Source: Bacteroidaceae bacterium (GTDB lineage: Bacteria > Bacteroidota > Bacteroidia > Bacteroidales > Bacteroidaceae). Taken from it: DNA of 52,041 nucleotides. Where the stretch lies: positions 1 to 52,041 of the forward strand of contig JAFZKA010000038.1 of the NCBI GenBank assembly GCA_017551925.1, given 5' to 3'. The notes beneath the pieces were generated by a model that was given only the letters and a program-made list of their open reading frames with translations, searched no databases and was not told where the DNA came from. The translations under genes and the position numbers were made by a program. This document shows, one piece after another, positions 1-8,276 of the stretch (positions within the stretch are counted from its first letter, which is position 1; every line of letters begins with the position of its first letter).

Positions 1-466
1 AATTGGTCAGTTCAATGATGCAGTTAACAATTACATTCTTAGGATTGAATGATTTGACCAGTTCGTATGATGCACGCAGAGTTCCTCCTGTTGCAAGAAG
101 GTCATCATGTATCAGTACCACGTCATCGGTACTTATAGAGTCCTTGTGCATCTCTATACGGTCAAATCCATATTCTTTCTTATATTCTATGCTTACTTTC
201 TCATACGGAAGTTTTCCCGGTTTCCTTATGGGAATAAAGCCTGCATTAAGTTTATAAGCCAGGGCGGCACCTACTATGAATCCTCTTGATTCAACGCCAC
301 ATACCTTTGTGATGCCTTTGTCTTTATACATCTCATAGAGTGAATCCACAATCTCATCCATGTCATCAGGATTCATGAACCATGATGTGACATCTTTGAA
401 TTGCACACCCTTCATGGGGTAATCAGGTATATTCCTGAGATGGCTTATAAGTGTTTGTTTACTCAT
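1..466 (-). CDS. apt: Adenine phosphoribosyltransferase (3' end beyond window)
   Basis: Purine salvage enzyme that makes AMP from adenine and PRPP in the cytosol. The visible 155 residues start MSKQTLISHLRNIPDYPMKG and carry the type I phosphoribosyltransferase PRPP-binding signature VVLIHDDLLATGGTLRA near residues 123-139. An APT-like segment VESRGFIVGAAL precedes it. The family is usually about 170-178 residues, so roughly 20 C-terminal residues lie outside the window. The ATG is 37 bases after the mnmG stop codon on the same strand, and a parS-like palindrome occupies most of that gap. Identification is firm; only the C-terminus is unseen. Confidence 0.93.
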   Translation of the reverse strand, partial: MSKQTLISHLRNIPDYPMKGVQFKDVTSWFMNPDDMDEIVDSLYEMYKDKGITKVCGVESRGFIVGAALAYKLNAGFIPIRKPGKLPYEKVSIEYKKEYGFDRIEMHKDSISTDDVVLIHDDLLATGGTLRASYELVKSFNPKNVIVNCIIELTN

Positions 467-477
467 ATCTCTAAAAA

Positions 478-493
478 TGTTTCACGTGGAACA
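478..493. promoter_or_regulatory. parS: Putative parS site (ParB-binding centromere)
   Basis: The 16-mer TGTTTCACGTGGAACA sits between mnmG and apt. It differs from the widely conserved bacterial parS consensus TGTTTCACGTGAAACA at one position (G for A at position 12). With the flanking A and T it is an 18-bp palindrome with one imperfect pair. parS sites typically cluster near the replication origin, and mnmG (gidA) is a classic origin-proximal gene in many phyla. ParB binding here is inferred; parA and parB are not in the window. The other CACGTG cores I noticed lack the flanking arms. Confidence 0.75.
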
Positions 494-503
494 TTGTAGA
501 ATT

Positions 504-2378
504 CTATCTGTTTAACATCACCAGCAAAACGTTGATGTCGCTGGGTGAGACCCCCGGAATGCGACTTGCCTCAGCCAATGTTTCAGGGTCATGTCTGATA
601 AGCTTCTGTCGGCACTCGGTTGAGAGTGACAGAATAGAACTGTAATCAAAACGACCTTTGATGCGTATATCCTCAAGGCGTTTCATCTTATCGGCGATAA
701 GCCTTTCGCGGCTGATATATCCGCTGTATTTCATGAGAATCTCTGCGGCCTCAATTATCTCATCCTTGCGTTCTGCCGGTGTCTTGTCCAACTCTGCTTT
801 GAGCGCTTTTATATGTTGAGACAGATTGTCAAGTGTGAGTTGCGGTCTCTCAATCAGATCAGCCAACTTGCATCCCTCGCGTAGCGGAGTCGTTCCAAGT
901 TGCTCAAGAGCCTGGTTAATCAGAGCCGGTTTTACTGAGAATCCTTTGGCAAAATCAACAATCCGGTTTATTTCGTCGCGTTTGGAGCACATAAGGTTGT
1001 AACGCTCCTTGGTGGCCAGACCTATATTGTATGCACGCTCGGTAAGGCGCAGATCTGCATCATCCTGACGCAGGAGTATGCGGTACTCCGCTCTGGATGT
1101 GAACATACGGTACGGCTCATCTACACCTTTGGTAATAAGGTCATCAACGAGCACTCCTATGTATGCTTCATCACGTGCCAGAGTGAACGGTGCTCCGCCA
1201 TGGCAGGTAATATGTGCATTTATTCCGGCCAAGATGCCCTGGCCGCCGGCCTCTTCATATCCGGTTGTTCCGTTAACCTGCCCGGCCATAAACAGTCCGG
1301 ACACAACCTTTGATTCAAGTGTGTGCTTGAGTTGTGTCGGATCAAAGTAGTCATATTCTATGGCATATCCGGGGCGGTATATTACCAGGTCGCGGAAAGC
1401 GGGAATCTCTTTCAATGCTTTGATTTGGATGTCCATTGGCATTGATGATGAGAATCCGTTCAGATACATCTCATTGGTTTCTTCACCTTCAGGTTCCAGG
1501 AACAACTGGTGCTGGTCACGGTCAGGGAAAGTTACCAGTTTGGTCTCTATGCTGGGGCAATATCGCGGACCGATACTTTTAATCTGACCGTTGAAGAGAG
1601 GGGAGTCTTTGAGTCCGGAGCGTAACACCTCATGTACACGCTCGTTGGTATAGGTGGTCCAGCAGCACATCTGTTTGAGATGACGTTCTGAACCCATGAA
1701 TGAGAAACGGTGGAAATCATTTTCACCATCCTGGCGCTCCATCTCATCAAAGTGTACGCTGCGGCTGTCTATGCGTACCGGGGTACCGGTTTTCATTCGG
1801 CCGGTGCGTATTCCATGTTTCGTTATGGATTCTGTAAGCAGGTATGATGCAGGTTCTGAAATTCGCCCTCCCGGCATTGTCACGCGGCCTATATGCATCA
1901 GTCCGTTCAGGAATGTACCGGCGGTCAGAACTACGCACTTGCAAGAGAATTCCGCTCCCTCAAGTGTTTTTAATCCTGTAACCTGTCCGTCTTTTACCAA
2001 CAGTTCTGTAACGGTATCCTGCCAGATACTCAGATTGGGTTGATTCTCAAGGACCGTCCTCCATGCCCATATGAATTTGGCCCGGTCACACTGGGCGCGC
2101 GGGCTCCACATGGCGGGACCTTTGGAGCGGTTAAGTATGCGGAACTGTATGGCTGTTGAATCGGTAACCAGACCCATATGACCTCCAAGAGCATCTATCT
2201 CTCTGACTATCTGACCTTTGGCTATACCGCCAACGGCTGGATTGCAACTCATCTGTGCAATCTTGTTCATATCCATGGTTATCAGACAGGTCTTGGAACC
2301 CATCTGAGCGGCTGCGGTAGCCGCCTCACAACCGGCGTGTCCGGCACCGATAACTATAACGTCAAACTTAAAGTCCAT
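504..2378 (-). CDS. mnmG: tRNA uridine-5-carboxymethylaminomethyl(34) synthesis enzyme MnmG (GidA)
   Basis: FAD-dependent partner of MnmE (TrmE) that installs the 5-carboxymethylaminomethyl group on wobble uridine of tRNAs reading split codon boxes. At 624 residues it has the usual family length. Visible signatures are the N-terminal dinucleotide-binding motif GAGHAGCEAA (residues 12-21), the GidA block CNPAVGGIAKG (about 45-55), the conserved GQVNGTTGYEEAGGQG (about 367-382), and a helical C-terminal domain ending SPSDINVLLVMLNR. A TAACTTTG -7-like element lies just upstream of the ATG. The gene is followed on the same strand by apt, a pairing familiar in Bacteroidales. Confidence 0.97.
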   Translation of the reverse strand: MDFKFDVIVIGAGHAGCEAATAAAQMGSKTCLITMDMNKIAQMSCNPAVGGIAKGQIVREIDALGGHMGLVTDSTAIQFRILNRSKGPAMWSPRAQCDRAKFIWAWRTVLENQPNLSIWQDTVTELLVKDGQVTGLKTLEGAEFSCKCVVLTAGTFLNGLMHIGRVTMPGGRISEPASYLLTESITKHGIRTGRMKTGTPVRIDSRSVHFDEMERQDGENDFHRFSFMGSERHLKQMCCWTTYTNERVHEVLRSGLKDSPLFNGQIKSIGPRYCPSIETKLVTFPDRDQHQLFLEPEGEETNEMYLNGFSSSMPMDIQIKALKEIPAFRDLVIYRPGYAIEYDYFDPTQLKHTLESKVVSGLFMAGQVNGTTGYEEAGGQGILAGINAHITCHGGAPFTLARDEAYIGVLVDDLITKGVDEPYRMFTSRAEYRILLRQDDADLRLTERAYNIGLATKERYNLMCSKRDEINRIVDFAKGFSVKPALINQALEQLGTTPLREGCKLADLIERPQLTLDNLSQHIKALKAELDKTPAERKDEIIEAAEILMKYSGYISRERLIADKMKRLEDIRIKGRFDYSSILSLSTECRQKLIRHDPETLAEASRIPGVSPSDINVLLVMLNR

Positions 2379-2386
2379 ACAAGGCT

Positions 2387-2415
2387 CAAAGTTACTGCAA
2401 AATATTGGAACACAA
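2387..2415 (-). promoter_or_regulatory. Candidate promoter of mnmG
   Basis: Reading the minus strand, TTG (2415-2413), an 18-base spacer and TAACTTTG (2394-2387) approximate the Bacteroidota primary sigma-factor consensus (TTTG, about 19-21 nt, TAnnTTTG). The -7 element ends 8 bases before the mnmG ATG, so transcripts would have a very short leader. This is pattern matching only. Confidence 0.35.
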
Positions 2416-2525
2416 TAAAAGGGAAACCTATGTTCTATTTAAAATCGCGCCTGAATATGGGTAAAGGGGAGCAGTTTCTCCGAGCTACTCCGAGACTTTC
2501 CGGACCCTAAACGGCGAACTCCTTA

Positions 2526-4790
2526 TTAAAACTTTATGTTGAGAACTTTGATGTTGTTGCCATCGGGCTTGCGGATGATCTGAAGCTTGGATCTGTTTTC
2601 CTGCTGTATAATACCGTTCAAATCATAATACTTGCCATTTGTGCCGGTTTCATATACAGGACTTATTTCACTGGAGTTGTTTATAACCTTATACGGGTAT
2701 TTTGATGCGGTTGAATTATCGTCGTTTGAAATACATAAGCAGTCTGTTCCAAGAAATGCGGCACCTACTGTTCTGGAAAATATACCTCCATAGCATTTAA
2801 TGGAGCAACCTTTGTCTGCATACAGCAATGTGGTGGCATTCAACTTGCAGTCATTAATGACCACATTTCCTAATGACAGGCAGCCATATCCGTTACCGGT
2901 GTTTTCAATATCGGCATTGTCAATGACAGCTTCACCTTTAAAATAGAGAACCATATAATCACTGCTGAATTGCCCGTTGGTAATAAATGTTACAGTACCC
3001 GGGGTAGTATAGAGGGCAATGCGGTTATCATTTGAGTTTTTTGTTTTTGACAGATTTCTGAAAGTTCCTCCATTTATGGTCAATGTGTCAGCATTTGCAT
3101 AGAATATTAATACGCAATTATTTCCGGTAGTAGTAAATTCACCATTGTCAATTTTTAATTTACCTGCCGAAAGGATAACTTGGCCAATGCATGAGAACTT
3201 GCCGTCATTGATAATTGTTGTTGAATTTTCCGCAGCCACTATGCATCGACGAAAATCTTTTTCTGAAGAACCTATTTCAGTGACTTTGTTGACATACTCT
3301 CCACCATTAATAGTCAGCAGGCCAAAATTGTAGAAAATCTGCGTATTTCCTTGTGAAACTGTTATTTTTCCACCATCTTCACTGTCATTTACAGTAAAAG
3401 ACCCGTAATTATCGAATAAAGAATTTTTATAAAAATCAATTTCAGAACCGTTCAAGTCCAAAATAATGTTTTGACCAGGTAAGATAAAATAAGTTTTGGA
3501 AAGGTGCAGGTTTTCTACCATCTTTATATGCGTAGTTACTCCATTGTAAGGAGCCTGAGCAAAGGCAATATCAAGTGAAGGACATTCTATGCTGTCATTG
3601 ACAATGGCTACAGTCGGAAGTGTGTTTGTCGGTTGAAAATTCAGTATAGCGGACTGATCACTTTCTATGTAGTGGTGATTTTCAGTATAAAGTGCGTCTA
3701 AAGCAAAAAAACCGTTTTCAGAGCCTCCCCATCCCCAGTTAATGCTGAAATAGTTCTGGTCGGTATATCCGTCAATAACGAATGCATGGCCAAATCCAAT
3801 ACGACCTTCCTCATCTCCGTGATAGATAACAGGATGATTGTTATCAAGATCAATCTTCAATAGTGAATACCACTCTTCAGGAGTGTAGTCATTTTTATAT
3901 GATTTGACAGAATTGTATCCGAAATATGAAAAAAATGCTTTTGTTTGATTATCATAATTAGAGATGGTGCTGGTTCCATTTATGGAGTAATCTGATTGAA
4001 GGGCTGCACCTATATCGGCCATCAGCAGGGCAACGTTGTCTGCCTGCTGGCTGGAGTACTGACCCGGAACAAATTCCAAAGGCATTGAGTCCCAATCATA
4101 TGTATGCTGGTTCAGGTTTCTGGAATTGACATAAACGCCGCTATTAGGGCTGGTATAAGCCGGGGTGGTTCCACTGCCTTTTGCAGGGTAGCCATAATAT
4201 TTCATAGCTATAGCGTATGCAGTTGCCATACAACCTGTAAAGCATCTGTTCCCGTTTTGCATGGGGCATTGCCGGTTGTACGGATCGTCTTGATCCCATT
4301 TTGCTGTATTAAGTTGCTTTACCACATTGCCGATACCGGGAGACTGCCATAAAAGAGCCACTTCGGCACTCTGTTCCACGCCGTTCTCACGCGCATACAT
4401 TATCTGTCTTTCCATTTCATCCAGCCATTCTTTCATGGCAGGCGGAAGTTCTGCGTTTTCTTTATTCTGATGATCAATACTATAACCGAGAATAGGCCGG
4501 GCAACATCGTCACCTGCCACAATTATGAAATCATTGCGGTCAGCACCGCTGAATATATGATATGCCGGAGGATCTACAGTTGATTCCTTTAAGATAACGG
4601 GGGTGTCACCAGAGGAGCGTGACAAAGACATATTCTTACTGCTCAATCCTTTAGCGGCAAGAAAACTGTTAACCGTTTCCATCGCGTTTTCTTGAGTAAC
4701 AACTTTTGCGTTTGCGTTGAGAGTGACAAGAAAAAACGCTAAGAGAGCGCAGATTTTAATCTTGAATTGTATTGTTTCCTTTTTATGCAT
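2526..4790 (-). CDS. Secreted C10-family (streptopain-like) cysteine protease with beta-solenoid-like C-terminal region
   Basis: Probable exported thiol protease. I place the start at the internal Met (4790): the frame is open 14 codons further up to 4832, but MHKKETIQFKIKICALLAF followed by a hydrophobic run and ANA is a clean signal peptide. Numbering from that Met: an inhibitor-like propeptide at about 29-135 (QENAMETVNSFL...FIIVAGDDVARPILGYS); a peptidase domain at about 150-385 with the nucleophile Cys187 in CFTGCMATAYA, His335 in GFGHAFVIDGY and the INWGWGG loop; then about 370 residues of short repeats of the form LTINGGxF / IINDGKF / KIDNGEF, suggesting a parallel beta-solenoid. The C-terminus has YYDLNGIIQQ and then a short basic/hydrophobic strand, resembling the C-terminal sorting segment of T9SS cargo in Bacteroidales. 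Substrates are unknown. Confidence 0.85.
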   Translation of the reverse strand: MHKKETIQFKIKICALLAFFLVTLNANAKVVTQENAMETVNSFLAAKGLSSKNMSLSRSSGDTPVILKESTVDPPAYHIFSGADRNDFIIVAGDDVARPILGYSIDHQNKENAELPPAMKEWLDEMERQIMYARENGVEQSAEVALLWQSPGIGNVVKQLNTAKWDQDDPYNRQCPMQNGNRCFTGCMATAYAIAMKYYGYPAKGSGTTPAYTSPNSGVYVNSRNLNQHTYDWDSMPLEFVPGQYSSQQADNVALLMADIGAALQSDYSINGTSTISNYDNQTKAFFSYFGYNSVKSYKNDYTPEEWYSLLKIDLDNNHPVIYHGDEEGRIGFGHAFVIDGYTDQNYFSINWGWGGSENGFFALDALYTENHHYIESDQSAILNFQPTNTLPTVAIVNDSIECPSLDIAFAQAPYNGVTTHIKMVENLHLSKTYFILPGQNIILDLNGSEIDFYKNSLFDNYGSFTVNDSEDGGKITVSQGNTQIFYNFGLLTINGGEYVNKVTEIGSSEKDFRRCIVAAENSTTIINDGKFSCIGQVILSAGKLKIDNGEFTTTGNNCVLIFYANADTLTINGGTFRNLSKTKNSNDNRIALYTTPGTVTFITNGQFSSDYMVLYFKGEAVIDNADIENTGNGYGCLSLGNVVINDCKLNATTLLYADKGCSIKCYGGIFSRTVGAAFLGTDCLCISNDDNSTASKYPYKVINNSSEISPVYETGTNGKYYDLNGIIQQENRSKLQIIRKPDGNNIKVLNIKF

Positions 4791-4862
4791 GTTGCGAAGA
4801 TAGTAAAAAGAAATGCGATGAATTCTTTTCACCGCATTTCTTTTATATAGCCGTATCTATCT

Positions 4863-6266
4863 TTATTTCTTTTTCTTCTTGCCTTTGGCAGGAGGATTCA
4901 GTTCATCCTTGGCTGCCTGCAGAAGTGTCTGGAACTCAGGCATGGTGTGCAGATGAGCCAGTGTGGCCGATGCCCACAGACGGCCGGTCTGAACGTCGGT
5001 CGGGTAGTTGTAACCTGCTATGATGCGGCTGCGGCCGTACTCGAATCCACGGTTCAGAATATCGTTGGCGGTTTCACGCGGCATGATCTCAACCAACATC
5101 AGCGCAAGGCCCCATCCAATCTCAGCACTGGTTGAAGGATAGCTTGTTGTCTCCTTTTTGGCATCTTCATCATCACTGATAAGTGTCTTGTTTCTTCGGG
5201 GATTGAGCCTTACATACGGGCGCTCACGGAATGTGGAACTGCCCAATTCAGCGGCGGTTTTGACCATATTTTCTCTTGTGTAAGACAAAAGTGCGGCAAT
5301 AGCGGGAGTGGCCTCGGCGCTCAGTTCACGTCCGGCAGGTATTGAGAAGTTCTTGAGCAGTGCCTCAATGCTGTTGTCGGCATCAATTTTAGCCTGCTCG
5401 CCACGTTCGGTTTCTCTTTCAGGCAGAGTCTCGTAATATTTTATGACATCGCCGTAAAAACGGTGGCTCTCTTCAGTTACAGGACCGTCAAAAACCTTGG
5501 TTCCATCGGGGAATCCCTCTGTTTTGCTCACGCTCTTGATACCCTTGATTTTGCAGTATTCCTTACGGGCTGCTTCCAGGTCTTTCTGGAAATATTCGCT
5601 GGCATGCATAACGGCTACGGCTGTGGTTCCGCACAGGTAACCGGCATCAACGTCACTCTGATAATGTGCGCCTACAATCACACGGCTCTCACCATACTGG
5701 AATCCGGTACGCAGAAGCGTATCCTGCAGTTCGGGAACCATCTCTGCAAGAACCAGGGCTGTTGACCAGCCGAGTGAGGTATGTCCTGACGGATATGAGC
5801 CGTTGAAACGGAGTTCACGTTCATTGTCAAAACGGCCCCATGTGTGCTCGTTATATTGTGCAAAGGGGCGGGTGCGCATATATTTGCGCTTGGCATTGTG
5901 CGTACTCTCGTTCTCTGTCCACAATACATTGTAAAGCAACTTATAGATGGCAGGAGTCTTTTCCTTGCTGATTTCAAAACCTAATGTGCCGGAATGAATC
6001 TTGACCATAGCCTTGATACCCCACTGTGATTCATCATTGGCCTGTTGGCCACGGTCAGTAGGACGGATGGTCTTTCCCCACTGCCACTGTGCAAAATCAT
6101 CAGCATATTGAGGACTGGTCATTTCTGGTGGAGGGGGCAGGTAGATGCCGGCATCGGGCATGTCATTCAAAAATACGTAAACTGTGTCTTTTTCTGTCTG
6201 TGCGCAGCAAAAGCCTGAGTACATCAGGAATGATGCTGCGGCGAACAGTTTTGCCGAGTGTTTCAT
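4863..6266 (-). CDS. Exported tandem PAP2 acid phosphatase, second domain degenerate
   Basis: Periplasmic or surface phosphatase of the class A acid phosphatase / PAP2 superfamily, 467 residues with a signal peptide (about 1-22, ending FCCAQ). The first domain holds the complete motif KX6RP (K126, R133-P134), PSGH (159-162) and SRX5HX3D (R195, H201, D205). The second half repeats the architecture but is broken: the Lys is Gly342 before R349-P350, PSGH is PSTS (377-380), and the second-motif His is Asn420 (SRIIAGYNYPTD). Only the first domain should be catalytic; the second may be structural. The C-terminus is a KGKKKKK tail. Neighbours on the same strand are also exported proteins. The physiological substrate cannot be read from sequence. 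Confidence 0.88.
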   Translation of the reverse strand: MKHSAKLFAAASFLMYSGFCCAQTEKDTVYVFLNDMPDAGIYLPPPPEMTSPQYADDFAQWQWGKTIRPTDRGQQANDESQWGIKAMVKIHSGTLGFEISKEKTPAIYKLLYNVLWTENESTHNAKRKYMRTRPFAQYNEHTWGRFDNERELRFNGSYPSGHTSLGWSTALVLAEMVPELQDTLLRTGFQYGESRVIVGAHYQSDVDAGYLCGTTAVAVMHASEYFQKDLEAARKEYCKIKGIKSVSKTEGFPDGTKVFDGPVTEESHRFYGDVIKYYETLPERETERGEQAKIDADNSIEALLKNFSIPAGRELSAEATPAIAALLSYTRENMVKTAAELGSSTFRERPYVRLNPRRNKTLISDDEDAKKETTSYPSTSAEIGWGLALMLVEIMPRETANDILNRGFEYGRSRIIAGYNYPTDVQTGRLWASATLAHLHTMPEFQTLLQAAKDELNPPAKGKKKKK

Positions 6267-6311
6267 TGAATCTTTATTAATTGGTTAAGAATTATTGGTT
6301 TAAATCAGGCG

Positions 6312-6319
6312 CAAAGTTA
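6312..6319 (-). promoter_or_regulatory. Candidate -7 promoter element for the PAP2 phosphatase gene
   Basis: TAACTTTG on the minus strand matches the Bacteroidota TAnnTTTG -7 element, 45 bases upstream of the phosphatase ATG. I see no good TTG at the expected -33 spacing, so support is partial. Confidence 0.33.
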
Positions 6320-6334
6320 ATAGAAATACCTGAT

Positions 6335-7405
6335 TTACTGCATGTCTCTCAGCAACACCTTTGTGTCCGGCAGCAAATCAGGCAGGGCCGATATGTCTGT
6401 CTGGCCAAAGTGGTAAGGTATGAGTACCTGGGGATTGATTATCTTGGCGGCATTGACGCACTGGTCAACCGTCATGGTGTAGGGCTGGTTAACAGGCAGG
6501 AAAGCAACAGTTACCCTGCCGCCGAAAAGCATCTTGCGGATATTCTCCATTTCGGGAATATCCTCTGTATCACCTGCAACATAAGCGCACAGGGTTCCCA
6601 GGAAATGCACAAGATATCCGTTTCCGTTACCTTTTGGATGGAACTGCTCGCGTCCGGCTGTGGTGTTGTAGGCGGGAACGGCCTCGACAACGATTCCTAC
6701 AGGTGAAAGGGTAAAATGCTCACCGTTTGCCAATACCCTGCCTATGCCAATCTGCTGCTGTGACTTGGCATTGAGCAGAATCTCTGTTTTCTCTGATGAA
6801 AGCGCCGTAATTGCATTCTTGTCAAGGTGATCGCCGTGCTCATGGGTGATAAGTATGGCATCGGCCTTGGGGAATTCCTTGGAGTAATCAGTATTCTTGC
6901 CGTAACCGCTTACAGGATCAACCTGAATGGAGTAGCCCTTATATGACATCTCCAATGAACCGTGTTTGATCAGGGTTACGAACAAGGGTTCATTTCCGTT
7001 GCTGATGCTCTCCACCTGATAGGTGTTTGTCATCTTTCCGGCCTCGGCCCAACTCATATAACCATCCTTGAGGTTAATGACCTTATAGCCGGCCTCAGCC
7101 AGTGCGGCGGCAGCGGCAGCACTGCGGCGACCGCTCTTGCAGTAGATGGCAAGTTTAAGGCTTTTATCAAATTTTTTGCTGATTTCATCGATGAAACCGT
7201 CCTTTTGCCAATCGATATTGACGGCACGGTACAGATGTCCCTCTGAGTACTCTTGTGCTGTGCGTACATCAATTATGCAGGTACCTTCAGTAAATGCTTC
7301 TTTTTCAAACTCATCGGGATTCAGATCAGTCCAGGGGTTGGAACTGCATGAGGAATATCCGAGCAATGCCATAATTGCTGACAGTAAAAACGATTTTCTC
7401 TTCAT
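6335..7405 (-). CDS. Lipoprotein fusing a rhodanese domain to a UlaG-like metallo-beta-lactamase-fold domain
   Basis: Predicted 356-residue envelope protein. The start at 7405 is chosen because MKRKSFLLSAIMALLGYSSC is a lipoprotein-like signal with Cys20; the frame extends 21 codons further upstream without a signal. Residues about 25-125 are a rhodanese domain (CIIDVRTAQEYSEGHL; active-site loop IYCKSGRRS with Cys89), a sulfurtransferase/persulfide carrier fold. Residues about 140-356 are a metallo-beta-lactamase fold with THEHGDHLD (His188, His190, Asp192, His193), AGDTED and IPYHFG, closest in feel to the UlaG-like hydrolases. Known rhodanese/MBL fusions include persulfide dioxygenases, but there the MBL domain is ETHE1-like and usually N-terminal. 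Function here is therefore open: sulfur-compound hydrolysis is only an inference. Confidence 0.82.
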   Translation of the reverse strand: MKRKSFLLSAIMALLGYSSCSSNPWTDLNPDEFEKEAFTEGTCIIDVRTAQEYSEGHLYRAVNIDWQKDGFIDEISKKFDKSLKLAIYCKSGRRSAAAAAALAEAGYKVINLKDGYMSWAEAGKMTNTYQVESISNGNEPLFVTLIKHGSLEMSYKGYSIQVDPVSGYGKNTDYSKEFPKADAILITHEHGDHLDKNAITALSSEKTEILLNAKSQQQIGIGRVLANGEHFTLSPVGIVVEAVPAYNTTAGREQFHPKGNGNGYLVHFLGTLCAYVAGDTEDIPEMENIRKMLFGGRVTVAFLPVNQPYTMTVDQCVNAAKIINPQVLIPYHFGQTDISALPDLLPDTKVLLRDMQ

Positions 7406-7509
7406 TTTTCTTAAGGTTGGTTTTGGATTAGCGGTTGTAAAAATACAAGTTTCTCTTAAACGCGGCAAGAATCAGCTGCATAGTTATAGGATTAATACAC
7501 ATTTATAAG

Positions 7510-7517
7510 TATATTTG
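7510..7517 (+). promoter_or_regulatory. Candidate -7 promoter element for frdCAB
   Basis: TATATTTG fits the Bacteroidota TAnnTTTG element, 56 bases before the frdC ATG. No clear -33 TTG at 19-21 bases is visible, so this is a half-match. Confidence 0.4.
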
Positions 7518-7573
7518 CACACATTTAATACACGCATAAACTAAAACATTCATAATCAAAAAACTAAACTTTT

Positions 7574-8257
7574 ATGTGGTTAATCGATTCTTCAATCGGA
7601 CGTAAGGTGGTGATGAGCGTTTCCGGTGGCGCTCTGATCCTGTTCCTGACATTCCACATGGCAATGAACTGCGTAGCCCTGATTTCAGGCGAGGCATATA
7701 ATGCCGTGTGTGAGTTCCTGGGAGCAAACTGGTATGCACTGGTAGGTACGGTGGGACTTGCCTTCCTGGTAGTTGTCCACTTTGTTTATGCTTTCATTCT
7801 GTCTGTTCAGAACGCGAAAGCACGTGGCAATCAGAAATATGCCGTTACAGAGAGACCAAAGTCTGTTGAATGGGCTTCACAGAACATGCTTGTTCTGGGT
7901 GTTATCGTGGCTCTGGGTCTGGTTCTGCACCTGGCCAATTTCTGGTCAAAGATGCAGTTGCAGGAACTTATCCATTCACAGGCTATCGTGAATGGTGTTG
8001 CTGTATCACCCACCGACGGTGCTGCTCTCATTGAGTACACCTTCTCACAGTGGTACTTTGTTGTACTTTATATCGTTTGGCTGGGTGCCCTTTGGTTCCA
8101 TCTGTCACACGGTTTCTGGAGCGCTCTCCAGACCCTTGGCTGGAGCGGTAAGACCTGGCTCTGCCGCTGGCAGGTAATAGGCAACATCTATGTGGCTGTG
8201 GTTATCCTTGGCTTCATGGCCGTTGTTCTTACATTCTTCTTCAAGAGCCTTTGTTAA
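7574..8257 (+). CDS. frdC: Fumarate reductase / succinate dehydrogenase cytochrome b subunit
   Basis: Membrane anchor of the quinol:fumarate reductase complex. The 227 residues form five hydrophobic segments with histidines positioned like those of the di-haem b558 family (FHMAMN near 28, HFVYAF, HLANFW, FHLSHGFWSALQ near 176-186). In anaerobic Bacteroidales this enzyme carries electrons from menaquinol to fumarate, which is central to succinate and propionate production. First gene of frdCAB, 19 bases before the flavoprotein start, on one transcript that ends at the strong hairpin at 11027-11064. It could equally be named sdhC; direction of catalysis is inferred from the group's physiology. 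Confidence 0.94.
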   Translation: MWLIDSSIGRKVVMSVSGGALILFLTFHMAMNCVALISGEAYNAVCEFLGANWYALVGTVGLAFLVVVHFVYAFILSVQNAKARGNQKYAVTERPKSVEWASQNMLVLGVIVALGLVLHLANFWSKMQLQELIHSQAIVNGVAVSPTDGAALIEYTFSQWYFVVLYIVWLGALWFHLSHGFWSALQTLGWSGKTWLCRWQVIGNIYVAVVILGFMAVVLTFFFKSLC

Positions 8258-8276
8258 ACTGTAAATGCACACAATT

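Noticed and set aside
2478-2494. Direct repeat CTCCGAG-CTA-CTCCGAG between mnmG and the C10 protease gene.
   Set aside because: Only two 7-base units in a short spacer, no symmetry and no link to a promoter; too short to separate from chance.
1078-2510. Open frames on the plus strand across mnmG (90, 75, 115 and 110 aa).
   Set aside because: They are antisense or frame-shifted shadows of mnmG, with no recognisable protein features, and the minus-strand gene is complete.
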